From the NCBI GenBank assembly GCA_017450965.1, contig JAFSSQ010000029.1, positions 1 through 57,763 on the forward strand: DNA of 57,763 nt, given 5' to 3'. The DNA comes from Clostridia bacterium. GTDB lineage: Bacteria > Bacillota > Clostridia > Oscillospirales > CAG-272. The position numbers were made by a program, and so were the translations under genes. Positions 33,745-41,152 of this stretch are shown here, piece by piece. The notes under the pieces were generated by a model. The model was given only the letters and a program-made list of their open reading frames with translations. It did no database searches and was not told the origin of the DNA. How positions within the stretch are numbered: position 1 is the stretch's first letter; each line of letters begins with the position of its first letter.

Positions 33745-34275
33745 TCAGGCGCGGTCAAGACCGAAGTACCCGTAGGCCTCCTGCCTTGCCTCGCTCAGAT
33801 TTTTGGGTGCTTTTTTGACGGTGGCGGGGATGGTCGCCGCCCCCTTGGAGGCGCTGTGCGGCGGGATCGCCTCGCCCTTTTCCGCCAGCTCCTGTCCGCG
33901 GACCGTTTCATAAAGACGGACCGCGTCCGGGGAGGCGAGCAGCGCGTCGACCAGCTCCTTCGGCGTCGGCGCTTTTTTCTGCGCGCTCTCCAGTCCCCGG
34001 CCGACGAGATACGCGAGGGTGTAGCGGTCGGCGGGCGAGAGCTGTGCCATCACCGGCAGCGCGGCGATCACCCGCTCGGTCTCCGGGAGCCGCCGCTCAA
34101 ACTCGGGGAAGCGGGCGTCCTGCGCCATCTGCGCGCGGACCGCTTCGCACGCCGCCGTCTCGCTTTCTCCTTCTTCGGGAAGGGCGGAAGCGGGCGCGGC
34201 GGTTTTCTCCTGCCCGGCCTCGGGCGGGAGGACCTCTTTTTCTTTTTCTTCCTCTTTTTTCTCTTTTTCTTTCAT
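33745..34275 (-). CDS. Phage scaffolding protein
   Basis: The 176-residue protein starts with a highly charged Lys/Glu stretch (1-14) and a Pro/Ala/Glu-rich linker, followed by helices (about 45-110) and a C-terminus with KNLSEARQEAYGYFGLDRA. Charge, helicity and position directly between portal and capsid fit scaffolding proteins, which guide capsid assembly and then leave. The ATG at 34275 overlaps the portal stop by ATGA. Confidence 0.78.
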   Translation of the reverse strand: MKEKEKKEEEKEKEVLPPEAGQEKTAAPASALPEEGESETAACEAVRAQMAQDARFPEFERRLPETERVIAALPVMAQLSPADRYTLAYLVGRGLESAQKKAPTPKELVDALLASPDAVRLYETVRGQELAEKGEAIPPHSASKGAATIPATVKKAPKNLSEARQEAYGYFGLDRA

Positions 34276-36206
34276 GACGTTTTCCTTTCCGTTTCGCCTG
34301 ACGGGGCGGGAGCGGACGCTTCCGCCAGCCGTTTGGCGTGTTGTGCGATGTGCGCGTCGAAACGCGCCGCCAGCTCCGGCTCTTTTTTGCGCAGCGCGGC
34401 AAAGCTCTGCTGCAAAGCGAAGCGCCGGTGCTCGTCGAGATGGAGGGCGTCGTCGTCGTACGGGCCGGGGTCCTCCGTTCTGCCGTAGGCGAGGAAGGCG
34501 TTTTCCCTTCTTGCGTTCTGCAGCTGCAGCTCGCTCTCGCCCATCAGCTCGCCGTACCCGCCGAGGCGCATCAGTTCCAGCGCGCGGCGGCGGAACGGCA
34601 GGGGAACGGTCCCCGTTTCGTCGCAGAACAGCCCGAGCTTCAGCGCTTCTAAAAACGCTTCCTTCTGCGCTTCTTCCCCGTATTTGAGTTCGTTTTCGGT
34701 CTCGTAGGAGATATCGAAGGAATTGAGATCCTCCGCCGTCCAGACGAGCACGCCGCCCGCGTCGTTTGCGCCGACGCAGTCGAGGATCCGGCAGCCGGAG
34801 GCGCAGCGCTTGCAGATCCGGAGCCAGATCTGCGCCAGCTTGCGCACGCATTCGCGGATGTTGTCCCCCGTAAGGGAGAGGCGCGTGGCGTCGATCTGCC
34901 GGAGTCGCTCGATCGCCGTGCCGCTGACCACCCCGGAGGGCGTGCCCCCGACGACCATCAGCTGCGAGACGCCCGCCACGTACTCCATCTCCCGCGCGAT
35001 GCTCTCGCACTCAAGCCGCACCTCGTCCGAGATCCCGGGGAACTGCAGCGGCGTCGGAACGCCGCGCTCGGCGTTGTACTCCAGCACCGTGCCGGGCGTT
35101 ACGCCGCAGCCCTCCAGCGCCTCCACGTCCTCCACGCTCCCCTCCGGCACCAGAAGCGGATTGGCGGCGAGGGTGCGGATGTGGTCGTGGATCTTGTTTT
35201 TCGCGCTGTTGTACGCCCGCTGCAGGGGGATCAGATCGGCGATCACCGACCGGCCGAAGAACTGTCCCGGCATATCCCGGCACTTGAGCGCGCAGATCGG
35301 GATGCTGTCGTACGGCAGCGGGCCGTAAAAGAGGAGCGTCTCCTCCGTGGCGATGATCAGTCTCCCTTCCGGGCGGAAGCGGTTCGGCCGCTCGAAGAAG
35401 GTGTGGAGCCGGACGCTGTTTTTCTGCCGGCGGCAGGTCATCGCGTAAGCGGAGGATACGGCGGCGCCGAACCCGCCGCCGCTGGAGACGGGCGTGAGCG
35501 CAAAGGTATCCGCCTCCGTGCCCGGCACCCGCACGCCGTAAAGCTCGTAAAGCTCGTCGACGGTCAGGACCTGCTCGAGAAGGATCGAGCGCTGGTCCTC
35601 CATGTCCTGCTTATACACGCTTTCGGGGTAGACCTCGTAGGGGGTGAGCAGCCCGCAGCACAGCGCCCCCTCCCGCACGCTCTTTCCCTTTCCGCTTCCG
35701 GGCAGCTCCCGTCCGCCGTCCCGGTTCCACCAGGAAAGGACGAAGGCGCTGCCGCACAGCTCGCTCCAGGAGACGAGCATATCCCGCTTGGCGGAAAAAC
35801 CCTGCGTTTCCATCAGGCTCGAGAGCAGCTTGGTGGAAATGTCCGCCTTGACGGCGTCGTCCGCTTCGCTTGTGCGCGGGCGGACGGTCATCCGGTATTT
35901 GAGCTGCTTGAGGTTGGCGAGGCGCGTCTCCACGAGCGGAAAGATCCGGTTAAAGCAGCCGCGCGTCCCCTCTCCGGGATCGGCGTCCGCGATCTCTCCG
36001 TTTTGCGGATTGATGTCGCAGTACTGATGGCCGGAGAGGAAGTTGGCGTTGAGGATCCACTGCAGCTCAAGCGGCCGTCTCTCCTCCTTGCGGCGGGCAA
36101 GCTCCCGGGCGAGCTGTGCGAGGATATCCTCCTCGTAGAGCGCGCGTCCGTTTTCGTCCCGGTCCACGCACACCGCGCGCCGCTCTTCACTTGTCTTTGC
36201 TTTCAT
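34272..36206 (-). CDS. Phage portal protein (podovirus/P22-like)
   Basis: The 644-residue protein has features of large portal proteins: ELQWILNANFLSGHQYCDIN, NRIFPLVETRLANLKQ, a central segment VIADLIPLQRAYNSAKNKIHDHIRT and AGVSQLMVVGGTPSGVVSGTAIERLRQID (wing, stem and crown regions), then a long helical C-terminus. Length and the NKIHDHIR segment suggest the P22-type family. It forms the dodecameric DNA gate at one capsid vertex. It overlaps the zinc-protein gene by 20 nt and the scaffold by 4 nt. Confidence 0.88.
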   Translation of the reverse strand: MKAKTSEERRAVCVDRDENGRALYEEDILAQLARELARRKEERRPLELQWILNANFLSGHQYCDINPQNGEIADADPGEGTRGCFNRIFPLVETRLANLKQLKYRMTVRPRTSEADDAVKADISTKLLSSLMETQGFSAKRDMLVSWSELCGSAFVLSWWNRDGGRELPGSGKGKSVREGALCCGLLTPYEVYPESVYKQDMEDQRSILLEQVLTVDELYELYGVRVPGTEADTFALTPVSSGGGFGAAVSSAYAMTCRRQKNSVRLHTFFERPNRFRPEGRLIIATEETLLFYGPLPYDSIPICALKCRDMPGQFFGRSVIADLIPLQRAYNSAKNKIHDHIRTLAANPLLVPEGSVEDVEALEGCGVTPGTVLEYNAERGVPTPLQFPGISDEVRLECESIAREMEYVAGVSQLMVVGGTPSGVVSGTAIERLRQIDATRLSLTGDNIRECVRKLAQIWLRICKRCASGCRILDCVGANDAGGVLVWTAEDLNSFDISYETENELKYGEEAQKEAFLEALKLGLFCDETGTVPLPFRRRALELMRLGGYGELMGESELQLQNARRENAFLAYGRTEDPGPYDDDALHLDEHRRFALQQSFAALRKKEPELAARFDAHIAQHAKRLAEASAPAPSGETERKTS

Positions 36207-36396
36207 TCTGCCGCACCGCCTTCTTCTTCGCGGGGAGCCCCGCGGCCGCCGCCGCGGCGGCGATACATTCGTCGCAGAGGTGGATGCTGCCGTGATCGCC
36301 GTTTGCCCGCGCGATCGCGCGGGTCTCCCGCGACAGGCAGCCCGGCACGCTGCAAAGATGCCCCTGCCGGCTTTTTTTGATGATGTACTCTTTCAT
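36187..36396 (-). CDS. Small Cys4 zinc-ribbon-like protein in phage cassette
   Basis: The 69-residue basic protein has CSVPGC and, about 25 residues later, CDEC, a possible zinc site, followed by an Ala-rich helix and Lys-rich C-terminus. It sits between large terminase and portal. The ATG at 36396 was chosen because an extension would run into the terminase end. Function unknown; it could assist packaging or bind DNA. Confidence 0.65.
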   Translation of the reverse strand: MKEYIIKKSRQGHLCSVPGCLSRETRAIARANGDHGSIHLCDECIAAAAAAAGLPAKKKAVRQNESKDK

Positions 36397-36413
36397 AGTT
36401 CTCCTTTTCGCTC

Positions 36414-37745
36414 TCAGAGGCGCCGCTCTCTGCGGCGGCACCTGCCGATGACTTTCCTGCGGTGCTCCTCCTCCCAGCTGACCGGCCGTTTCTCCCGGCT
36501 TTTTGGCGGCGGGTCGGCGCAGAGGTAACGGAGCGCGTCGCAGATATGGGTGATCTCGTGCGGGGTAAGGGCGGCGTCGCAGGGATCCTTTTCGTCCCGC
36601 ATCAGCTGCGGCAGACAGCGGATCAGCTCCCGGCAGGTGGAAAAGACCGTCAGAGAAGGCCCTCGCGTCCCGTCGGGAAAGTCCCGCTCGGCGAGCATCT
36701 CCTTAAGCTGCATCCAGCCCTGTATCCGCTCCGCAGAGGTGCGGGAAAGCGGGACGCCGTTCTCAAAAAACAGATCCGCCATCGAGCGGCCGCTGTCCTT
36801 CTGCCGGCTCCAGAGGTCGGGCGGCGCAAAGGTCCGCTCGATCCGCTCCCCCGCCGAGAGGCGCGCGATCTCCTCTGCCGCCACGCTGACGATCAGGCCC
36901 GGTCGGCAGAGCTCCCGGTAGACCCACAGCGCCCCGCGCCCGTCCGCCGCCGCCCAGACCACCGCCAGCATATCCAGCCCGTAGTCGATCGCGCGGTAGC
37001 GCTTCCACTCCGGCGGCGGGGAGAAGGGCTCGCAGACGTGCGTCCGGAGAGAAAACTCGGGAAAGTACTGCCCCGCCAACACGTCCCAGTTCCCGTCGAG
37101 CCATGCCGCCCGCAGATCGGGCGGCAGCGTCTCCAGCGCGGCGAGGTAGGCGGGATCGGCGGAGAGAAGGGGGAGGTTGTCCCGCACCCCGGCGCGGATG
37201 AAGGCGTAGTCCGCCGGATCCTCGCCCGGCCGGTAGATCCGGTCGATAAAAAGACGCTTGACCCAGCCGTGCCCCACGCCGCCCGGGTTACAGGTGAGGT
37301 AAAAGCGCTTCGGAAAGGAGTTGACGCCGCGCACCGAGGCGGAAAGGAAGCGGAACTGCCGCTCGGTGAACTGCGTGGCCTCGTCCAGAAAAATCACGTC
37401 GTACTCCACGCCCTGATACTGCGTCAGATCTCCGTCGCAGGCGCAGTAGCCGAACTTGATGCGCGAGCCGTTCTGAAAGGTAAGACTCTTATCCGAGTCG
37501 CGGTAGGCTGCGATCCGCGCGGTCTGCGGGACGAGCGTTTTGATGTGGTTTTCATAGACCTCGGGGTAGGTGCGCCGGAGAAGCAGGATCCGGATGCCGG
37601 GATAGCGCAAGGCGAGGAGGATCGCCTTTTCCCGCACGGCAAAGCTCTTTCCCCCGCCCCGCGAGCCGCCGTACGCAACGTAGCGGCTCGTGGCGGTCAG
37701 AAACTCCTTTTGCGCGGAGAAGGGGCGGGGCAGCGTGATCGTCAT
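36414..37745 (-). CDS. Phage terminase large subunit
   Basis: The 443-residue DNA-packaging motor has the ATPase Walker A GGSRGGGKS at 26-34, Walker B YDVIFLDEAT at 115-124, coupling motif LTCNPGG near 150, and an RNase H-like nuclease domain opening with AIDYGLD (Asp254). The ATG at 37745 overlaps the terminase small-subunit stop by ATGA; the long in-frame extension runs through that gene. All expected catalytic segments look intact. Confidence 0.93.
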   Translation of the reverse strand: MTITLPRPFSAQKEFLTATSRYVAYGGSRGGGKSFAVREKAILLALRYPGIRILLLRRTYPEVYENHIKTLVPQTARIAAYRDSDKSLTFQNGSRIKFGYCACDGDLTQYQGVEYDVIFLDEATQFTERQFRFLSASVRGVNSFPKRFYLTCNPGGVGHGWVKRLFIDRIYRPGEDPADYAFIRAGVRDNLPLLSADPAYLAALETLPPDLRAAWLDGNWDVLAGQYFPEFSLRTHVCEPFSPPPEWKRYRAIDYGLDMLAVVWAAADGRGALWVYRELCRPGLIVSVAAEEIARLSAGERIERTFAPPDLWSRQKDSGRSMADLFFENGVPLSRTSAERIQGWMQLKEMLAERDFPDGTRGPSLTVFSTCRELIRCLPQLMRDEKDPCDAALTPHEITHICDALRYLCADPPPKSREKRPVSWEEEHRRKVIGRCRRRERRL

Positions 37746-38044
37746 TCGGTGTACGCCTCCCCCTCCCCGAAGAGAACGGTCAGACTCCGGTCCCCGCCGT
37801 CCTCCTCCGTTTCCGGCGGGCCGTAGCCGAGCAGTCGGTTGAGCACCTCGATCGCCTTGGTCGCGGCGTTCGCGGCGCTGGGGTTGTAGGTCACGCGGGC
37901 GGGCGCGCCGTCCTCCCCCGGCGTTTCCTGCCGCGCCGCTTCGAGCGAAACGGCGACCACCCGTTTCAGCTCCCGCACCGCGTCCGCCCGGGACCAGATC
38001 TCCTCCGGCCGTTCTTTCTTTTTTCTTCTCCCCGTCTGCTTCAT
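37742..38044 (-). CDS. Phage terminase small subunit
   Basis: The 100-residue protein starts MKQTGRRKKKERPEEIWSRADAVRELKRVV and has a central NAATKAIEVLNRLLGYGPPE helix pair. Basic N-terminus, size and coupling to the large terminase gene fit a small terminase subunit that recognises DNA for packaging. The ribosome binding site GGAGAG is 4-5 bases from ATG 38044. A TACAAT -10 lies at 38079-38074 but its -35 is poor. Confidence 0.75.
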   Translation of the reverse strand: MKQTGRRKKKERPEEIWSRADAVRELKRVVAVSLEAARQETPGEDGAPARVTYNPSAANAATKAIEVLNRLLGYGPPETEEDGGDRSLTVLFGEGEAYTE

Positions 38045-38151
38045 ACGCTCTCCTTTCCCTTGCGCCGTACCCGATTGTACCGCGGAAAATTCGTAACGAA
38101 CGTACACGGCAAAACTTTTTTGAAAAATTTTTTCTCCCCCGGAACGCAAAA

Positions 38152-38190
38152 AATCCCTCCTTTGCGGTCTCACGCCGCAAAGGAGGGATT
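38152..38190 (-). terminator. Terminator of the XRE regulator gene
   Basis: A perfect 16-bp stem, AATCCCTCCTTTGCGG (38152-38167) and CCGCAAAGGAGGGATT (38175-38190), followed on the minus strand by TTTTTT. It separates the regulator from the phage cassette downstream, so read-through would be needed for the two to be cotranscribed. Confidence 0.9.
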
Positions 38191-38252
38191 CTGAAGTTTA
38201 CTTTATTTTGCGCCAAAAGGCGGTTTTGTCAAGGGGCGCTGCAGACGCCGCG

Positions 38253-38867
38253 TTACATTTTTTGTATCTCAAAGAGTTTGAAAGCCGCTTCCGACATAAC
38301 GTAGACGCTGTTTTTTGATTTTGGGATACCGCGGCTCGAAACAAAGATCCCTTCGTCCAGTCCCGTAATCAGACCCGGTTTTCCTTTGATGATAACGATC
38401 GCCGTTTCGTCGTTTTGAGGGATCGGTTTTATGAAAACGTTCTCAACGCGGGACGGACAGCTCATGCCGCCAAAAGGGTAAAACTGAACCCAATAGACGG
38501 TACCGTTTGCCCGGCATTCAATATGCGTGGCTTTCGTTGCGCGCGACTTTGAAACGTAAACGGTATATTTTTCCCCGCTTTTTGAAAACGATACCGTTTG
38601 ATACAATTCGTTCTCATCCGTTACCTTTCCCAGGGTAATAAACGCCTGATAAACCGAGATCGCATCTTCGTCAACACATTCCATTATATCGGAAATCCCG
38701 CATCTTAACGTTTCACAAATACGCAGGAGGGTATCCGTTGTAACCGTTTCGGATTTTGTCAGTTTGGCAACGACCCGGGAACTGATCCCGCTCATTTCCA
38801 TCAGATCGGTCTTTGTCATACTTTTGCTTGCCAAAAGATTCCAGAGATTTGAATAGTCTATTCTCAT
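38253..38867 (-). CDS. XRE-family HTH regulator with C-terminal beta domain
   Basis: The 204-residue protein begins with a helix-turn-helix of the short XRE type: LWNLLASKSMTKTDLMEMSGISSRVVAKL and a later CGISDIMEC (residues 8-65). Residues about 75-204 are a beta-rich domain of unknown family with two YV/VFIKP-like strands. Base composition is more AT-rich than its neighbours, a sign of transfer. It is placed ahead of the phage cassette like a repressor, but a strong terminator lies between. The ATG at 38867 follows AGGAGGTG by 6 bases. Promoter at 38888-38916. Confidence 0.82.
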   Translation of the reverse strand: MRIDYSNLWNLLASKSMTKTDLMEMSGISSRVVAKLTKSETVTTDTLLRICETLRCGISDIMECVDEDAISVYQAFITLGKVTDENELYQTVSFSKSGEKYTVYVSKSRATKATHIECRANGTVYWVQFYPFGGMSCPSRVENVFIKPIPQNDETAIVIIKGKPGLITGLDEGIFVSSRGIPKSKNSVYVMSEAAFKLFEIQKM

Positions 38868-38887
38868 CGCCTTCACCTCCTGCTGTT

Positions 38888-38916
38888 AGGATAACACTAA
38901 AACGGATTCTTGTCAA
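38888..38916 (-). promoter_or_regulatory. Promoter of the XRE regulator
   Basis: On the minus strand, consensus -35 TTGACA (38916-38911), a 17-bp spacer and -10 TATCCT (38893-38888) with TGT before it. Confidence 0.8.
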
Positions 38917-38922
38917 TAATAA

Positions 38923-38936
38923 TTTACGATAGTAAA
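38923..38936. promoter_or_regulatory. Possible operator dyad upstream of the XRE promoter
   Basis: The dyad TTTAC-GATA-GTAAA lies 7 bases upstream of the -35. Such a site could be the binding site of the regulator itself. Only this one copy was noticed. Confidence 0.4.
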
Positions 38937-38966
38937 CGTTTTGTTCCGTCGCGGCCGGACTCCGTC

Positions 38967-39002
38967 AAAAAAGCGTCTTCGCGGAAGCGAAAGACGCTTT
39001 TT
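38967..39002 (-). terminator. Terminator of the SpoIID/peptidoglycan-binding operon
   Basis: Stem AAGCGTCTTCGC (38971-38982) and GCGAAAGACGCTT (38987-38999) with one bulged A; A- and T-runs flank it. It lies 3 bases after the stop at 39006. Confidence 0.85.
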
Positions 39003-39005
39003 CCT

Positions 39006-40328
39006 TTATTTTACCCCGGCGAGGGTGACGAGCGCGTCCCAGGTGAGGGGGCCGACGTAGCCGGTAACGGGCAGTCCGGCCGTTTCCTGCGCCGCGCGGA
39101 CCGCCGCCTCGGTCGCCGGGCCGAAGATCCCGTCCCGCTCCACGAGGGGGATCGAGGGGTCGTTCTCCGCGGCGAGCCGCAAAAGGGTCTGCAGCTCTTC
39201 AATCTCCGGCCCCCGCATCCCGCGGGAGAGGTACTTGCCGGGGAACAGGTACTCCTCCTCCGGCGCGCCGGCGAGGATCGCCCGGTAGACCGCGACCATC
39301 TCGTTCCAGGTCCGGCGGTCGACGACTCCGGTAACGGGGAGCCCGTACTTGCGCTGGAACTCCTTCACCGCCGCCTCGGTCTGCCGCCCGAAGATGAGAT
39401 CGACCTCCGGCCGGATCAGCTCGGGATCGAACGCGCCGATCGCGTCGAGCAGATACTGCACCGCGCCGACGCCGACGCCGGTGTCCCCCGCCCGCCGCTC
39501 CGCGGTAAAGTACCGGCGCACCTCCTCCTCGGTCAGTCCCTCGCTTTCCAGCTCCGAGAGGCGCTTGACGCCGCCGTACACGTTGATGACCTTATACCAC
39601 GTCGCCCGCCCGACCACCCCGTCCGGCGTCAGGTCGAAGATCCGCTGAAACGCCCGTACCGCCGCCTCCGTCTCCGGTCCGTAGACGCCGTCGAAGGAGG
39701 GGATGCGGGGGATGGAGGGATAATTCTGCGCGATCCGGTCCAGCCGGTACTGGAGCGCGCGCACGTCCTCAAAGCCGGAACCGGGCCGCAGCGGCACGCC
39801 GGGGTAGGACTCCGCCACGCTGCCGACCGGCGCGTTCTCCACCAGCGCGATATCCTCGCCGTAAAAACGCCGCAAAATCGAGAGCGCGTCGAGCCCCTCT
39901 TCGGCCAGCGGCACCGTCCCCCATTGGGAGAGCCCGCCGCAGGTCGTGATCTTCCCGTCGCAGTACTGGGCGAACAGCGGCAGCGCCTGCCCCTCCCGCA
40001 CGAGATAATCCCCCACCGTATCGTCGACGATGCGGGCGACGTTCTCAAACACGTCCCGCCCGTAGACGAACGCCTGATCGTTCGCCGTGGAATTGGTGAT
40101 GTCGTAATCGTAGCCGCGGGAACGGTAATACTCGGTAAAGATCCGGTTGAGGGTAAAGGAGATCTCGGCGAGGACGTTGGCGCGGATCGCCTCCTCCGGC
40201 CAGGTCGGGTAGATCTCGCTTGAGGCGACGTTTTTGATATAGTCGGCAAAGGGCACGGTCACGTTCTCCGCCGGTCTCCCCGGCCGCCCGAGATGCACCG
40301 TGACCGTCTCGGGGATCACGACCGCCAT
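39006..40328 (-). CDS. SpoIID-like domain protein with three peptidoglycan-binding repeats
   Basis: The 440-residue protein has an N-terminal SpoIID-like domain (about 1-170; EIYPTWPEEAIRANVLAEISFTLNR is the clearest stretch) and three PG_binding_1 modules (about 185-255, 285-355, 375-438), each with an FG..TE.AV..FQ..-type helix (YGPETEAAVRAFQR, FGRQTEAAVKEFQRK, FGPATEAAVRAAQE). No signal peptide is seen. Such proteins occur in spore-forming Clostridia and probably act on or bind spore cortex or wall peptidoglycan. It starts directly after the stop of its partner gene. It does not belong to the phage cassette, which ends 1 kb away. Confidence 0.85.
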   Translation of the reverse strand: MAVVIPETVTVHLGRPGRPAENVTVPFADYIKNVASSEIYPTWPEEAIRANVLAEISFTLNRIFTEYYRSRGYDYDITNSTANDQAFVYGRDVFENVARIVDDTVGDYLVREGQALPLFAQYCDGKITTCGGLSQWGTVPLAEEGLDALSILRRFYGEDIALVENAPVGSVAESYPGVPLRPGSGFEDVRALQYRLDRIAQNYPSIPRIPSFDGVYGPETEAAVRAFQRIFDLTPDGVVGRATWYKVINVYGGVKRLSELESEGLTEEEVRRYFTAERRAGDTGVGVGAVQYLLDAIGAFDPELIRPEVDLIFGRQTEAAVKEFQRKYGLPVTGVVDRRTWNEMVAVYRAILAGAPEEEYLFPGKYLSRGMRGPEIEELQTLLRLAAENDPSIPLVERDGIFGPATEAAVRAAQETAGLPVTGYVGPLTWDALVTLAGVK

Positions 40329-40979
40329 TTACGCCCCCGCGCCGGGATCCGGCAGGAGCGAGACCTGCTGGATCGACTTCACCCCCGCGAAGACCGGCAC
40401 GTCGGAAAAGACCGCCGTGACGTACCCCGGATGCGACACGGTCACCCGGTAGACGGCGAACGGATTGTCCGAGCCGGGGAGCTGCGAGTTTTCCCGCTCC
40501 GGCGCGGGCAGCGGGAGATCCCGCGTGGAACCGTCCGGATCGGTCGCCGCCTCGGCGAAAACGTGTACCCCGTCCGCGAGGGTCTTTTCCACCGTGACCT
40601 CCGCCTCGGCGACGGGGAGACTCCGCATCCCCAGAAACGCCTGTACCTTCAGGGCGCCCGTTTTCGGGTTTTTTGCCAAAAACTCCTCGTAGCTGAGGCG
40701 CGCGTCGTCCTCCGGCTCCCGCCCGAGGATCTCCGGGCCGTCCGCTTCCCGCCCGTCGATCAGCTCGACCGGGCCGTCCGGCGGGTTTTCTTCCCTCTCC
40801 GGCTCCGGCTCCGCGGGAGCGGGCGTTTCTTTTTCGGGGACCGGCGTCTCTTCTTCGGGGATCGGCGCGCTTTCCGCCGGGATCGGCACCTCTTTTACTG
40901 GCGCCGGCGTTTTTTTCGCCGGCCGCGCGTCCTCCCCGCCTTCGCCGGGCAGGCGGTGTTTTCTCCTGCTGATATACAT
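40329..40979 (-). CDS. Pro/Glu-rich protein with carboxypeptidase-regulatory-like domain
   Basis: The 216-residue protein has a basic N-terminus (1-25), an acidic linker with repeated PIPEEETPVPEKETPAP-like units (about 25-75), and a C-terminal beta domain (about 105-212; GALKVQAFLGMRSLPVAEAEVTV to YRVTVSHPGYVTAVFSDV) resembling carboxypeptidase regulatory-like or Cna-B folds. It is coupled to the SpoIID/peptidoglycan-binding gene and is probably its partner on the spore or cell surface. No signal peptide. GGAG precedes ATG 40979. Confidence 0.75.
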   Translation of the reverse strand: MYISRRKHRLPGEGGEDARPAKKTPAPVKEVPIPAESAPIPEEETPVPEKETPAPAEPEPEREENPPDGPVELIDGREADGPEILGREPEDDARLSYEEFLAKNPKTGALKVQAFLGMRSLPVAEAEVTVEKTLADGVHVFAEAATDPDGSTRDLPLPAPERENSQLPGSDNPFAVYRVTVSHPGYVTAVFSDVPVFAGVKSIQQVSLLPDPGAGA

Positions 40980-41089
40980 GTCTTTCTCCTCTCGTTTTTT
41001 CCTTACAGTTTATGCGGCGGGAAAGCGGTTTTTTCCTGTATAAAAAATCTTTCCTTTTTCATATATTCTGCAAAAAGGGAGGAAAGTGC

Positions 41090-41118
41090 TTGCGCCGCGG
41101 GAAAAAACGCGCTACAAT
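41090..41118 (+). promoter_or_regulatory. Promoter of the glycosidase-like gene
   Basis: -35 TTGCGC (41090-41095), 17-bp spacer, -10 TACAAT (41113-41118), then the ribosome binding site ACGGAGGA at 41138-41145 ahead of ATG 41153. Confidence 0.7.
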
Positions 41119-41152
41119 GAAGCGAAACGACAAGCTGACGGAGGATCTCTTT

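Noticed and set aside
38074..38102. Promoter for the phage terminase operon
   Set aside because: TACAAT is a good -10, but the -35 region (CGTTCG) is poor at 17 bp; left as a note only.
26104..38190. att sites flanking the phage cassette
   Set aside because: I looked for matching direct repeats near both ends and saw none; no tRNA gene lies at either border.
40980..41080. Sporulation-sigma promoter upstream of the SpoIID/peptidoglycan-binding operon
   Set aside because: GAATAT and TATACA occur on the minus strand, but spacing and sequence fit neither sigma-G, sigma-E nor sigma-A well enough to annotate.
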